64,000 bases of DNA from Nocardia iowensis (lineage in GTDB: Bacteria > Actinomycetota > Actinomycetes > Mycobacteriales > Mycobacteriaceae): positions 7,130,001 to 7,194,000 of the forward strand of contig NZ_CP078145.1 of the NCBI RefSeq assembly GCF_019222765.1, given 5' to 3'. The notes beneath the pieces are model-generated. The model was given only the letters and a program-made list of their open reading frames with translations, had not been told where the DNA came from and did no database searches. A program made the translations under genes and the position numbers. Within the stretch, counting starts at the first letter, position 1, and each line of letters begins with the position of its first letter. Shown here piece after piece: positions 8,416-17,911 of the stretch.

Positions 8416-8615
8416 CGGGCGCGGCATCGGGACTGGCGAACCGGCGAGGGGTCCGGGGGCGCGGCTTCCCGGGTAGTCGAACCCGAGGAGGGGGTCCGGG
8501 GGCGAAGCCCGCCGGGCGGGGAGTGGGGGCTGCGCCCCCACAAAACACGACGAAACGAGCAAGGCCCACGCTCTCCGTGAGCATGGGCCTCGCACGAGTG
8601 AAGTGGAGCTGCCGG
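8416..8615. repeat. Direct repeat copy B: ssrA 3' end and flank
   Basis: This copy matches 5306-5503 and continues into the intact 3' end of ssrA. It holds the ssrA terminator and a second G-rich hairpin (GGGGGCTGCGCCCCC near 8525-8539). Together the copies bracket about 3 kb of AT-richer DNA, the layout expected for an element inserted at ssrA. Confidence 0.8.
8563..8589 (-). terminator. ssrA terminator hairpin
   Basis: GGCCCACGCTC (8563-8573) pairs with GAGCATGGGCC (8579-8589), with one wobble pair. It lies 15 bases beyond the mature 3' end of tmRNA. Confidence 0.75.
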
Positions 8616-8972
8616 GAATCGAACCCGGGTCCTCCGCCGCGTCTCCAGGGCTTCTCCGTGTGCAGTTCGCTGTGCCTCTACTCGGATCTCTGAGTCTCGC
8701 GAACTAGCTCAGATGACGATCCCAGTCGCTGTTTGATGTTCCGCCCTAGTCCGCGACCGGCTCGGACGGTAAGTCCCTCTAGCTGATGCCAGTACCCGGG
8801 TCGAGGGACGAACCCGGACTGACAGAGACGACCTGCTACTTAGGCAGCGAGGGCGTACTCGCGCTGATTGGAATCGGCGCTTAATTGGTTGCAATGACGC
8901 TTACGGTGGTCTCTTGCCTGCACCGACACGCTTCCCCTGAATCTACGTACGCAGTCGAAACCGTTCAGCCCC
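8604..8972 (-). ncRNA. ssrA: tmRNA (ssrA), tag peptide ADSNQREYALAA
   Basis: The 5' end GGGGCTG (8972-8966) pairs with CAGCTCC (8611-8605) as the acceptor stem. The T-arm reads GGGTTCGATTCCC, and the discriminator A is at 8604. CCA is not encoded, because ACT follows. The tag frame runs from GCC at 8878 to TAA at 8840 and reads ADSNQREYALAA, close to the mycobacterial ADSHQRDYALAA. tmRNA with SmpB (9932-10405) rescues stalled ribosomes and tags the product for proteolysis. A possible -10 box TAATAT (9007-9002 on the minus strand) would give a short 5' leader removed by RNase P. Its 3' end is duplicated 3 kb downstream. Confidence 0.95.
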
Positions 8973-9071
8973 GTACGTCCCGACACCTTGCCGGGCTGTT
9001 CATATTAACACCGGCCAGCGCCCGGTTCTTCCCATTATTCGGCGGGTGTCCGCGGGTGTGACGGCCCGCAC

Positions 9072-9935
9072 TCAGGCTGCGGCGATCAAACCGACGGCGA
9101 CCAGCGCGAGCACCATCCCGACCTGTTGCTGGCGGCCGACCCGCTCGCCGAGCAGCACCATCGCCAGCAGCACGGTGGCCGCGGGGTACAGCGAGCCGAT
9201 CACGCTGACCAGCGAGAGCATGGATCCGTGGAACGCGTACAGCAGCGCCGCGTTGCCGATCACATCGAGCACGCTGATGTAGAAGGCCAGTCGCAGCGGT
9301 TCGCCGCGCAACCGTTCGAACTGCCCAGCCGAGAGTGCGATCACCCAGACCACGCCTGTCGCGGCGGCACGCTGCGCGAGCAACGGCCACAGCCCGGCGG
9401 AAGCGGTGGTTTCGTGCAGAAAGACGAACATGAAGCCGAATGCCACGCCGGAGCCGACGGTCAGTAGGGCGACCTTCTTGGTGAAGCGCAGCTCGCGCCC
9501 ACCGGTGATCTCCTCGGTGACCTCGTCCGGCGATTCCCGGCTGACCAGCAGCACGGCGACCAACGCGAACGCGATACCGGTGAAGGCGAGCGGCCCGGGC
9601 CGCTCCCCGATCACCAGACCCATCAGCACCGGGATGCCCGCCACCAGCACCGCGGTCAGCGGTGACACCACCGCCATCGGGCCGCTGGCGAGCGCGGCAT
9701 AGAACCACCAGACGGCGACACCGCTGGCAACGCCCGCCGCCAAGCCCCAGCCCATCGATGCGGCATCGGGCGTCCCGTCGACGAACGGCAGGAGCAGCAG
9801 CACCAGTGCGACCGAGAACGGATAGGAGTAGATGACGACCCGTAGCGCGGTCACCTTTCGGGCCGCGACACCGCCGAAGAAGTCGCTGACGCCGTAGCCG
9901 AGGGCGGCTACCAACGCGAGGACGACGGCCGTCAA
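9072..9935 (-). CDS. EamA/DMT-family membrane transporter
   Basis: The 287-residue protein is strongly hydrophobic, with about ten membrane helices in two EamA halves. The first begins [20 protein letters not shown] and the second follows a charged loop near residues 135-155 ([17 protein letters not shown]). The family exports metabolites or amino acids; the substrate cannot be told. The TTG start at 9935 overlaps the TGA of smpB as TTGA, so it is translationally coupled to smpB. The pairing with smpB is likely positional rather than functional. Confidence 0.85.
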   Translation of the reverse strand: MTAVVLALVAALGYGVSDFFGGVAARKVTALRVVIYSYPFSVALVLLLLPFVDGTPDAASMGWGLAAGVASGVAVWWFYAALASGPMAVVSPLTAVLVAGIPVLMGLVIGERPGPLAFTGIAFALVAVLLVSRESPDEVTEEITGGRELRFTKKVALLTVGSGVAFGFMFVFLHETTASAGLWPLLAQRAAATGVVWVIALSAGQFERLRGEPLRLAFYISVLDVIGNAALLYAFHGSMLSLVSVIGSLYPAATVLLAMVLLGERVGRQQQVGMVLALVAVGLIAAA

Positions 9936-10405
9936 CGCATGCCTTTGATCCGCCGCCCTAGCTCACGGGTGACCTCGCGCTCAGCGGTGCGCTTCGCCAG
10001 ATCCTGACGCTTGTCGTAGTCCTGCTTGCCCTTGGCGAGGGCCAGTTCGACCTTCACCTTGCCGTCCAGGAAGTACATGGACAGCGGCACCAGCGTCTGG
10101 TTGCCCTCGCGGGACTTGCCGACCAGTCGGTCGATCTCGCGCTTGTGCAGCAACAACTTCCGCACCCGGCGCGGCGAATGGTTGGTCCAGGTGCCGTGGC
10201 TGAACTCCGGGATGTGCAGCCCACGCAGCCACACCTCACCGTTGTCGACCGTCGCGAAGGCGTCCACCAGCGAGGCCTTGCCCTCGCGCAGGCTCTTGAC
10301 CTCGGTGCCGACCAGCGCGATCCCGGCCTCGTAGGTGTCCAGGATCGTGTAGTTGTGCCGCGCCCGGCGGTTGGTCGCGATGACCTTGCGCCCCTGTTCC
10401 TTCAT
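9932..10405 (-). CDS. smpB: SsrA-binding protein SmpB
   Basis: The 157-residue protein has the SmpB signature: [20 protein letters not shown], then [14 protein letters not shown], and a basic C-terminal tail ([20 protein letters not shown]) that enters the ribosome A site. It binds the tRNA-like part of tmRNA and delivers it to stalled ribosomes. The ATG at 10405 gives the standard N-terminus [10 protein letters not shown]. The tmRNA gene lies 960 bp downstream on the same strand. In mycobacteria smpB follows ftsX; here it sits about 13 kb away and inverted relative to ftsEX. Confidence 0.97.
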   Translation of the reverse strand: MKEQGRKVIATNRRARHNYTILDTYEAGIALVGTEVKSLREGKASLVDAFATVDNGEVWLRGLHIPEFSHGTWTNHSPRRVRKLLLHKREIDRLVGKSREGNQTLVPLSMYFLDGKVKVELALAKGKQDYDKRQDLAKRTAEREVTRELGRRIKGMR

Positions 10406-10470
10406 AACGATCAACCTTAAGTGACGCGGCAACCGGATTATTCCCAGGTCGTGGCGCGGCACTCGCGGGA

Positions 10471-10698
10471 CTAGCCGCCGGGGCGCAGGACGACCCAGAG
10501 CACGAGCAGCGCGATGAAGGTGACGGTGAGCAACACGGTGGACAACCGGGGCAGGCCGTGATGTGGCGGCGGGCGATGCCGCAGCCAGACACTCTCCACG
10601 GACGGATCGGTCCCTCTGGTGACGTTCGGCGGCGCGTCGGGGGCTTCGGAGCCCTGGGAACCGCCGGACACCTCGTCCGGATCATCACCGGTAGCCAT
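10471..10698 (-). CDS. Small single-pass membrane protein
   Basis: The 75-residue product starts at ATG 10698. It has an acidic, Gly/Ser/Pro-rich cytoplasmic-type N-terminus ([19 protein letters not shown]) and one membrane helix near the C-terminus ([19 protein letters not shown]). It lies 65 bp before smpB on the same strand and may share its transcript. No family is recognised, and its role is unknown. Confidence 0.65.
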   Translation of the reverse strand: MATGDDPDEVSGGSQGSEAPDAPPNVTRGTDPSVESVWLRHRPPPHHGLPRLSTVLLTVTFIALLVLWVVLRPGG

Positions 10699-10765
10699 AG
10701 CCAGCACGGTAGCCCGCACGGCGGCGACACGTCGCAATTCCCACGCGCCGCAATGCAGTTGGTAT

Positions 10766-11842
10766 TCAGGCGAGACGTCGGGTGAACGCCTCGGCGGTGG
10801 CGCCGGTCGATACATCGACGGTGCACACGCGCAGGTCCACGGTGGTCGCGGTGAGGTCCATCACCATGAAGCCCAGCTGGTGGTAGCTCTCGAACAGCGC
10901 CTTGTGTCCGGCGCGGGGCGCGATCTCGGGCTCGGCGCCGACGGTCTTGGCGGCCGCGCCGGACACGATCTGCCTGGTGCCCTTGGATTCGATGGCCGGC
11001 TCCAGCACCTGGAGGGAATGGTCGTGTCCGGAGAGGATGAACTGGCATTTGCCGATCACGTGGTCTTCGATGAATCGCTTCACATGGACGCCGTTGATCG
11101 GTTCGATGGGCAGGCCCTCGTAGCGCCCGGCGTCGCCGTGCGGGCCGTTGTTGAGGTACGGGTGGTGGGTGCAGACGATCTTCCAGGTGGCCGTCGACTC
11201 GGCGATGGCGCGGTCCAGCCAGGCACGCTGCTCGTTCATGAACTGCCCGTCGACCGCCCAGTACGGCGAAAAGACCGGCGGGATATAGGCGGCGAGCGGG
11301 TTGAGGTCGAGGACGAAGAACTCGACCACGGGGTTCTGCTCCGGAACGCGCACCGAGTAGTACCGGCTCGGCATCCACCAGCGTGGCGAGTTGGCGTGGT
11401 ACTCGACCTCGTGGTTGCCGCGTAACAGCCAGCCGCCGTCACCGGGCAGAACGGAGCTGGTGTCGTGGTTGCCGAGCACCATCAACCAGGGGAAATCCAG
11501 TCCGGCATTGGGGTTTTCGAATTTCGCGGCGAACTGTGCATCAGTGCCGCTGTTCGGACCGCTCTCATAGATGTTGTCGCCGAGACCGAGTGCCAGCGAC
11601 ACCGGCTCGCGGCGATGGAACTCCCGCATGGCGTCGGCGACCGCCCACTGGGTTCGCGTTCCGGTGCCCGCGTCGCCGGTCACCAGCACCCGCAGGCGGC
11701 GCCCGGTGGGGAAGTCGAACTTGGTCACACCGTCCGCGACCGGCACTGCCTGGGCGGGCGACAGCCCGACAAGCGAGGCACCGGCCGCGATACCCGCCGC
11801 TCCGGCCAGAAATCCCCGACGGCCAAAGCTGTTGTCACGCAT
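10766..11842 (-). CDS. Exported metallophosphoesterase (purple acid phosphatase type)
   Basis: The 358-residue protein begins with a twin-arginine signal (GRRGFLAGAAGIAAG, cleavage after SPAQA). It carries the metal-ligand series of calcineurin-like phosphoesterases: TGDAG, GLGDNIY, LGNHD, CTHHPY and SGHDHS. This order fits the tartrate-resistant acid phosphatase group, which releases phosphate from extracellular esters at a two-metal centre. The ATG at 11842 has GGAGGA upstream. It follows phoA on the same strand with a 90-bp gap, so the two may serve phosphate scavenging together. Confidence 0.88.
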   Translation of the reverse strand: MRDNSFGRRGFLAGAAGIAAGASLVGLSPAQAVPVADGVTKFDFPTGRRLRVLVTGDAGTGTRTQWAVADAMREFHRREPVSLALGLGDNIYESGPNSGTDAQFAAKFENPNAGLDFPWLMVLGNHDTSSVLPGDGGWLLRGNHEVEYHANSPRWWMPSRYYSVRVPEQNPVVEFFVLDLNPLAAYIPPVFSPYWAVDGQFMNEQRAWLDRAIAESTATWKIVCTHHPYLNNGPHGDAGRYEGLPIEPINGVHVKRFIEDHVIGKCQFILSGHDHSLQVLEPAIESKGTRQIVSGAAAKTVGAEPEIAPRAGHKALFESYHQLGFMVMDLTATTVDLRVCTVDVSTGATAEAFTRRLA

Positions 11843-11932
11843 GTGATGTCCTCCGCAATCCGGTGTCCCCGCCCGGCAACCATCTTCGCCCATCGGGCAC
11901 GGGATGGCGACGCCGGGCGGGGCCCATAGAAA

Positions 11933-13423
11933 CTACTTCGCCGCAGCGACCGGCTGCTTGTTCCGGTCCAGACCGAGTGCGTCGGACATGGTGAAGAAGA
12001 GGTCCGTCTGATCGGTGAGGCCGACGACGTTCGCGGCGCGCGGGCCGTAGGCGGCGACGCGCAGCTGGGTGCCGGTGTGCTCCTGCGAACCGCCCACTTC
12101 GGCGTTGCCGTAGGAGACGCCCATCTCGGCACCGTCTTTGGTGACGACCTTGCTGGTCAGCGACGCGGACTTGGTGTCGAGGGGGACGATCTGGCTGCTG
12201 TGCGCGTGGTCGGCGGTGACTATCACGAGGGTGTTGCCGTCGCTCTTGGCGAATTCGAGCGCGGCCTGCACCGCCTCATCGAGATCGACCGTCTCACCGA
12301 CTTGGCCGCACGGGTTGGCGCTGTGGTCCTGCTTGTCGATCGAGGCGCCCTCGACCTGTAGGAAGAAACCGTCCTTGCGCGGCTTCAGCAGGTCGATCGC
12401 CTTGCGGGTCATGGTCGCCAGGTCGGGCTGGGTGGCGGCGCGCTCGGGGTTGGGGCGGCAGGTCTGCGCGGGCAGGTTCAGGCCGTGCGGCACGGCGAGG
12501 TCACCGGTCCAGCGGACCGGCATGTTGCCGGGCGAGAACAGGCCGAGCACCGGCGCGTCCTGGTCCGCCTTGGTGACGCCGTCGAGGCCCGCCTTGTCGG
12601 CGACGACGGTGTAGCCACGCGCCTTGGCCTGGTCGCGCAGGGTCTGGCCCTGCCATTGGCCGGCGGCAGCCTTCTGCTCGAAGCTCTTCGCGCCGCCGCC
12701 GAGGGTGACATCGGCGCGGGTGCCGAGCAGTTGCTCGCTGATGGAGCCGAGCCCGCCCTTCTCCAGCGCATTGGTCGGGCACTTCAGCGCCGTCTCCTCC
12801 GGGCCGTAACACTTGCGGTCGGTGACATGCGCGCCGAGCACCGCCGGGGTGGCGTCCTGGATTTCGGCGGTGGTGACGTTGCCGGTGGCCTTGCCGTTCG
12901 CCTTCGCGATCTCCAGCAGGTTGGTCTGCGGGGCGCCGGCCAGGTTCACCCCGATCGCGCCGTTGTAGGTCTTGGTTCCGGTCGCCCATGCGCTGCCGCT
13001 GGCCGCGGAATCGGTGACGTAGTCCGGCTTTCCGGTCGCCTTGTCCAGCGAGTAGTGGGTGTAGGAGCCGGTGAGCGGCAGTGCGTCGATGCCCTTGAAG
13101 TAGCCGCCCGCGCCCTCGGCGACATTGCGGGCCACCGTGATTTCGGAGTCGCCCATGCCGTCACCGATCAGCAGGATGACGTTCTTGGCCTGGTTGCCGT
13201 TGAGCGAGGCGCGCAGGGCGTCGGTCCGGTCGCCGGTGGTCCGTCGAGCACCACCGTTCTCGCTGACCGTGCCTTTGGCGTTGGGGGTGAGGAGATCACC
13301 GTTGCCCTGCTTCGTGGAGTCGGCGGATCCGCAGGCGGCCAGTGCCCCGACGAGAACGGCGGCGCCCAGGACGGCGCCCGCACGGAAAGGGCGGGGCAGG
13401 GAACGCGGCGAGACAGGGGGCAT
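11933..13423 (-). CDS. phoA: Alkaline phosphatase, lipoprotein-type signal
   Basis: The 496-residue protein has a signal peptide ending in the lipobox-like LAAC at about residues 26-29, so it is probably lipid-anchored. The alkaline phosphatase core is complete: [10 protein letters not shown], the nucleophile Ser in [37 protein letters not shown] and the C-terminal EHTGT. The enzyme hydrolyses phosphomonoesters outside the membrane, using zinc and magnesium. Start ATG 13423 is preferred to 13453 because it places the signal peptide at the N-terminus. It is followed by a second exported phosphatase. Confidence 0.9.
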   Translation of the reverse strand: MPPVSPRSLPRPFRAGAVLGAAVLVGALAACGSADSTKQGNGDLLTPNAKGTVSENGGARRTTGDRTDALRASLNGNQAKNVILLIGDGMGDSEITVARNVAEGAGGYFKGIDALPLTGSYTHYSLDKATGKPDYVTDSAASGSAWATGTKTYNGAIGVNLAGAPQTNLLEIAKANGKATGNVTTAEIQDATPAVLGAHVTDRKCYGPEETALKCPTNALEKGGLGSISEQLLGTRADVTLGGGAKSFEQKAAAGQWQGQTLRDQAKARGYTVVADKAGLDGVTKADQDAPVLGLFSPGNMPVRWTGDLAVPHGLNLPAQTCRPNPERAATQPDLATMTRKAIDLLKPRKDGFFLQVEGASIDKQDHSANPCGQVGETVDLDEAVQAALEFAKSDGNTLVIVTADHAHSSQIVPLDTKSASLTSKVVTKDGAEMGVSYGNAEVGGSQEHTGTQLRVAAYGPRAANVVGLTDQTDLFFTMSDALGLDRNKQPVAAAK

Positions 13424-13655
13424 GGGCGAAAACTCCGTTGTTCGTAGATACATGGGATGTTCGGAGCTTTACGAGGTCGTCTGAACAAAAAGGGCACAGC
13501 TGGCAACCGCCCGGTTACCAAGCGGTTTCCCATTAGCATGTTCGCATGGGTCATCTCGCCGCAGGGCATGCGAAAGCTGCTGCCGCACAGCGGCTTTCAT
13601 GCAGTACCGCGAATGAGTCCAGCGGTCCGGCCGATCGGCCGGAGCGTGCAGAATG

Positions 13656-15539
13656 TCACTCTCCGGCCAAGACCTCCAGCACCTGTTCGCCGTACTTGGC
13701 CAGCTTGTTCTCGCCGACGCCGTTGACCGTGCCGAGATCGGCCAGGCTGGTCGGCTTGCGGGCCACGATCTCGCGCAGGGTGGCGTCGTGGAAGACGACA
13801 TACGCGGGGACGCCCTGCTCCTTCGAGGTCGCCGCCCGCCATTCCCGCAGCTTCTCGAACACCGGAACGTCCGCGGGCGCCAGATCGGCCGCCGGGGATT
13901 TGCCCGCCTTGGCGGTGCGCGCCGGTTTGGGCGCACGCTCGATCTCGCGGCGCAGCAGCACCTGGCGCCCTTCGAACAGCACCTCGTTGCTCGCGTCGGT
14001 GAGGGTCAGCACCCCATAGTCGCCGTGCACCGCGAGTAGCCCGCCTGCCAGCAATTGCCGGACCACGCCGCGCCATTCGATATCGCGCAGATCGGTGCCG
14101 ATCCCGAAGACCTTCAGCTCGTGGTGATCGTGTTGCAACACCTTCGGGTTCTTCTTGCCGAGCAGGATGTCGACGATGTGACCCGCGCCGAAGCTCTGCC
14201 CGCGTTCGCGTTTCAGCCGCAGCACGGTGGACAGCAGTTTCTGTGCCGGGACGGTGCCGTCCCAGGATTCCGGCGGGGTGAGGCAGGTATCGCAGTTACC
14301 GCACGGCTGCCCGGGCTGATCGAAGTAGTTGAGCAACTGGACCCGACGACAGGTCACCGTCTCGCACAGCGCGAGCATGGCGTCCAGGTGCAGCTGCAAC
14401 TGGCGACGATGCGCGGCGTCGCCGTCCGAGGCGTCGATCATCTTGCGTTGCTGCACAACGTCGTTGAGGCCGTAGACCATCCACGCGGTCGAGGGTTGCC
14501 CGTCGCGGCCTGCCCGGCCGGTCTCCTGGTAGTAGCCCTCCACGGATTTCGGCAGATCGAGGTGGGCGACGAAACGGACGTCCGGCTTGTCGATGCCCAT
14601 GCCGAAGGCGATCGTCGCGACCACCACCAGACCGTCCTCGCGGAGAAACCGTGTCTGGTTCTCGGCACGGGTGCGGTTGTCCAGGCCCGCGTGATACGGC
14701 ACGGCGCTGACACCGTTCTCGGTGAGGAACGCGGCGGTCTTCTCCACCGAATTGCGGGACAGGCAGTAGACGATGCCCGCGTCCCCGGCGTGCTCGGTCC
14801 GGATGAACTCCAGCAGCTGGCGATCCGGCTTGTTCTTCGGCTCGATGCGGTACTGGATATTGGGTCGATCGAAGCTCGCCACGAACCGGCGGGCCGACCC
14901 GAGGTCGAGGCGCTGGACGATCTCGTCGCTGGTCTTCGCGGTCGCGGTCGCGGTGAGCGCGATGCGCGGCACGTCGGGCCAGCGCTCGTGCAGCATGGAC
15001 AGCGCCAGATAGTCGGGCCGGAAATCGTGGCCCCACTGCGAAACACAGTGCGCCTCATCGATGGCGAACAGACCGACCTTGCCGCGGTCGAACAGCTGCG
15101 CCGTCGATGCCAACCGCAGCCGCTCCGGCGCCAGGTACAGCAGGTCCAACTCCCCCGCCACGAACTGCGCCTCCACGGTGCGGCGCTCGTCCGGAAACTG
15201 GGTCGAATTCAAGAATCCGGCACGCACACCGAGCGCGCTGAGCGCGTCCACCTGGTTCTGCATCAACGCGATCAGCGGCGAGATCACCACCCCGACGCCG
15301 GGGCGCACCAGCGCGGGGACCTGGTAGCACAGTGACTTGCCGCCGCCGGTCGGCATGAGCACCAAGGCGTCGCCACCGGCGACCACGTGCTCCACGATTT
15401 CCCGCTGGTCACCGCGGAAGCTGTCGTAGCCGAAGACCCGGCGTAGAACCTCTTGCGCCGCAACGGATCCGGCGTCCGCACCGGGATCGGTGTCGGTCGG
15501 CACGGCCGCGAATGCATCGGGGAGAGTCACCCGGCCCAT
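13656..15539 (-). CDS. recQ: ATP-dependent DNA helicase RecQ
   Basis: The 627-residue protein has the RecQ helicase core: Walker A MPTGGGKSLCYQVPAL, the DEAH box in FAIDEAHCVSQWGHDFRPDY, and motif VI region YYQETGRAGRDGQPS. A zinc-binding segment (CETVTCRR...CGNCDTC) and winged helix follow, and a C-terminal HRDC domain (about residues 545-625). This is the full RecQ layout at normal length. It unwinds DNA in recombination repair. The ATG at 15539 begins MGRVTLPDAF; longer in-frame starts run through the promoter of the divergent gene at 15726 and are rejected. Confidence 0.95.
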   Translation of the reverse strand: MGRVTLPDAFAAVPTDTDPGADAGSVAAQEVLRRVFGYDSFRGDQREIVEHVVAGGDALVLMPTGGGKSLCYQVPALVRPGVGVVISPLIALMQNQVDALSALGVRAGFLNSTQFPDERRTVEAQFVAGELDLLYLAPERLRLASTAQLFDRGKVGLFAIDEAHCVSQWGHDFRPDYLALSMLHERWPDVPRIALTATATAKTSDEIVQRLDLGSARRFVASFDRPNIQYRIEPKNKPDRQLLEFIRTEHAGDAGIVYCLSRNSVEKTAAFLTENGVSAVPYHAGLDNRTRAENQTRFLREDGLVVVATIAFGMGIDKPDVRFVAHLDLPKSVEGYYQETGRAGRDGQPSTAWMVYGLNDVVQQRKMIDASDGDAAHRRQLQLHLDAMLALCETVTCRRVQLLNYFDQPGQPCGNCDTCLTPPESWDGTVPAQKLLSTVLRLKRERGQSFGAGHIVDILLGKKNPKVLQHDHHELKVFGIGTDLRDIEWRGVVRQLLAGGLLAVHGDYGVLTLTDASNEVLFEGRQVLLRREIERAPKPARTAKAGKSPAADLAPADVPVFEKLREWRAATSKEQGVPAYVVFHDATLREIVARKPTSLADLGTVNGVGENKLAKYGEQVLEVLAGE

Positions 15540-15725
15540 CCTACGAGTGCGCGCCCGTGGCGCTACCGGTACGTCGCCAGAATTCTGAGCTCGACTCTCG
15601 AGTACTCCACATGTGGATAAACCGAACCCGGTTTCCCGAGCCCGAAGCCTTGACCTGCGGCTATTTGCGCGCCCGCCGATATCGTCGAGCGGGCTCGCCG
15701 ATGACGTCCTGTTAGGTTGGCGCAC

Positions 15726-16694
15726 ATGGCAATAGGGACGCGGAGTGATCGAATTCGGGCGGTCCTGCTCACCGTGGCGGTGGCGGCGGGCATTGTCGCT
15801 GCCGCACCGATGGCGAGTGCGGGGACTCTTCCTTCGATGTGCGCCGACGGCTGGGAAGCGACCACGCTGGTCGAGGGGGTCGGCAATCTGGAGAACCTCG
15901 ACTCCGACGGCCACGGCGGGTTCTATGTCACCGGCATCATCGACGGGTTCCTTGCCCATGTCGACGGCGCAGGTCGATTCGAAAAGCTGGTGACCGGCCT
16001 GGATCATCCGGCTGGCGTGCGGGTCGCCGGGCCATATGTCTACTTCCTCACCGGGGACGGATTGCTGGAAGCGCCCGGCACGCTGCGGCGCTACGAGATC
16101 GCGACCGGCGCGGTGACGGTCCTGCTCACCGGATTGAACGGCCCGAAGGGCCTGCTGTTGCTGCCCGATGGAGATCTGCTGTTCACCACCATCGGTACCA
16201 ACGGACCGCCGACCGGGATCGCCCGCTACCGGCCGTCCACCGGCGAGTACACGCGGACCTGGTCGAACCTCCCGTTGTCCAACGGCCTCGCGCTGGCGCC
16301 CGGCGGACAGTCCATCTATGCCGACAACATGACCCTGCGGATCTTCCGCATCCCACTGGACGCCCCCGAGAACCCGGTCGTCGTCTCCGAAATCCCGAAC
16401 CTGCTCTCGCTGCCGGACGACATGGAGGCCACCCGCGCGGACACCCTGTACGTCGCCGACCACGCATTCGGCTCCATCAACCAGGTGAACACCACGACCG
16501 GGGCCAGCTGCGCCATCATCACCGGCCTGATCAAACCCGGTCCGATGCGCAATCCACCGGATGGGACCACCTCGGTCCGCATCGCTCGCGACGGCGACGG
16601 CTGGGCGTTGTACATCACGGGCATGGACGGAACACTGCGCCGACTACGCCCACCGGCGGGCGTCGACCTCACCCCAGCCACCCCCAACCGGTAG
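15726..16694 (+). CDS. Secreted SMP-30/gluconolactonase-like beta-propeller protein
   Basis: The 322-residue product starts with a signal peptide (AVLLTVAVAAGIVAAAP, cleavage after ASA). The mature part has repeated propeller blades such as GLNGPKGLLLLPDGDLLFTT and LSNGLALAPGGQSIYADN, which resemble SMP-30/strictosidine synthase-like folds. Such proteins are lactonases or carbohydrate-acting enzymes, but the substrate is not predictable. ATG 15726 follows TAGGTT (15713-15718) by seven bases, suggesting a leaderless transcript. A TTG at 15717 is an alternative start but overlaps this box. Confidence 0.72.
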   Translation: MAIGTRSDRIRAVLLTVAVAAGIVAAAPMASAGTLPSMCADGWEATTLVEGVGNLENLDSDGHGGFYVTGIIDGFLAHVDGAGRFEKLVTGLDHPAGVRVAGPYVYFLTGDGLLEAPGTLRRYEIATGAVTVLLTGLNGPKGLLLLPDGDLLFTTIGTNGPPTGIARYRPSTGEYTRTWSNLPLSNGLALAPGGQSIYADNMTLRIFRIPLDAPENPVVVSEIPNLLSLPDDMEATRADTLYVADHAFGSINQVNTTTGASCAIITGLIKPGPMRNPPDGTTSVRIARDGDGWALYITGMDGTLRRLRPPAGVDLTPATPNR

Positions 16695-16760
16695 AACAAA
16701 GGGATGCCGTACGCCGTAGCGCTCGGCGTGACCCAGCGGACCAGTGCGGAAGGAATCAGC

Positions 16761-17273
16761 ATGCCGGAATCGGCCCCCATGATCGTTGCCACTCCAGACG
16801 ACGCCGAAGACATTGCCCACCTGCGTAATCGGCTTGCCCAATGGATGGTCGACAATGGCATCGGGCAGTGGGTGCCCGGCGAGTACCCCGCCGCGACCGT
16901 CGCCGAGGAAGCGGCGCGGGGCGAATGGTTCGTGTGGCGCGAGGCCGGTGCGCTGATCGCCGCGGTGCGTGTCGTCTGGCGGGACCCGGAGTTCTGGGGC
17001 GCGGACGACGACACCGATGCGGGCTACATCCACGGACTGATGGTCGCACCGGAATATCGGGGCCGCGATCTCGGCGGACGGATCATCCAGTTCTGCGCCG
17101 ACTACACAATCGCCAACGGCATCACCCGGCAACGGCTGGACACCGCCGCCGACAACCAGGTGCTCCGGAAGTACTACGCCGCACACGGTTTCACCGAGCT
17201 GCGGGAGGCGCCACTGCCGCCCCAGTTCCGCGGCACGACCCACGTCGTTCTGATGGAGAAGATGCTGGCCTGA
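16761..17273 (+). CDS. GNAT-family N-acetyltransferase
   Basis: The 170-residue protein has the GNAT fold: EDIAHLRNRLAQWMVDNGIG at the N-terminus, motif A with YIHGLMVAPEYRGRDLGGRI (the R/Q-x-x-G-x-G/A acetyl-CoA loop is RGRDLGG), and a closing LRKYYAAHGFTEL. It should transfer an acetyl group to an unknown amine. ATG 16761 is preceded by GGAAGGAAT at good spacing. Its TGA overlaps the ATG of the next gene, so the two are translationally coupled. Confidence 0.85.
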   Translation: MPESAPMIVATPDDAEDIAHLRNRLAQWMVDNGIGQWVPGEYPAATVAEEAARGEWFVWREAGALIAAVRVVWRDPEFWGADDDTDAGYIHGLMVAPEYRGRDLGGRIIQFCADYTIANGITRQRLDTAADNQVLRKYYAAHGFTELREAPLPPQFRGTTHVVLMEKMLA

Positions 17274-17896
17274 TGTCCGGAACGGCCACCCGCTACCTCT
17301 ATCTCGCCCGGCACGGCGAGGCGACCGAGGACGAGAGCGCGCTGAGCCACCGGGGTCGCAGCCAGGCCTGGCTGCTCGGTGAGCGGCTGCGAGCCAGCCC
17401 GCTCGCTGTCATCCATCACGGCCCGCTGCCCAGGGTGGCGCAGACGGCGCGGCTGATCGGCGACCGATTCGACGGTGTGTCTCTGCATGAATCGGAGACC
17501 GCGGGTGATTACCTCCCCTACCTGCCCCGGCGGGATGAACTGCCCGCGGAATCGGCGGACGATATCCTCGGCTTCCTCGCCCAGTTCCCCGCCGAGGGAC
17601 GCACGCGTGGCCCGGAGCTCGCGCGAGCAGCCATCGAACAGTTCACCGGCCCGGTCGCGGGCGATACGCCCCGGCACGAGCTGGTGGTCACGCACGCCTT
17701 CCTCATCGGCTGGCTGGTGCGGGCCGCGCTGGACGCACCGAAGTGGCGCTGGCTCGGCATCAACCACGCCAACGCCGCGCTCACGGTGATCCGCTATGCG
17801 CCCGGCAGACCCGATTCCGTGCTGTTCTTCAATGACACCGGCCACCTACCGCCGGACCTGCGGTGGACCGGATTCCCGCCGGAGCTCCACGTCTGA
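17273..17896 (+). CDS. Histidine phosphatase family protein
   Basis: The 207-residue protein has the phosphoglycerate-mutase-like RHG motif (YLYLARHGEA, catalytic His in the first 20 residues). It has a second catalytic His in LVVTHAFLIGW and the Arg in PLPRVAQTARLI. The family covers small phosphatases acting on sugar phosphates, nucleotides or proteins. It starts inside the stop codon of the GNAT gene (TGATG), so both come from one message. It converges on hisN with a 15-bp gap. Confidence 0.85.
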   Translation: MSGTATRYLYLARHGEATEDESALSHRGRSQAWLLGERLRASPLAVIHHGPLPRVAQTARLIGDRFDGVSLHESETAGDYLPYLPRRDELPAESADDILGFLAQFPAEGRTRGPELARAAIEQFTGPVAGDTPRHELVVTHAFLIGWLVRAALDAPKWRWLGINHANAALTVIRYAPGRPDSVLFFNDTGHLPPDLRWTGFPPELHV

Positions 17897-17911
17897 GAAG
17901 GCCAGGGCAGC

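Noticed and set aside
8250..8693. Plus-strand frame across the second ssrA-flank repeat
   Set aside because: It runs through the ssrA 3' end and terminator and has no conserved part.
12485..13447. Plus-strand frame opposite phoA
   Set aside because: It is antisense to a complete alkaline phosphatase and has no domain or ribosome site.
15540..16463. N-terminal extension of RecQ by about 300 residues
   Set aside because: The frame stays open upstream of 15539 but overlaps the promoter and body of the divergent secreted protein. The extension is composition-driven and RecQ proteins start near MGRVTLPDAF.
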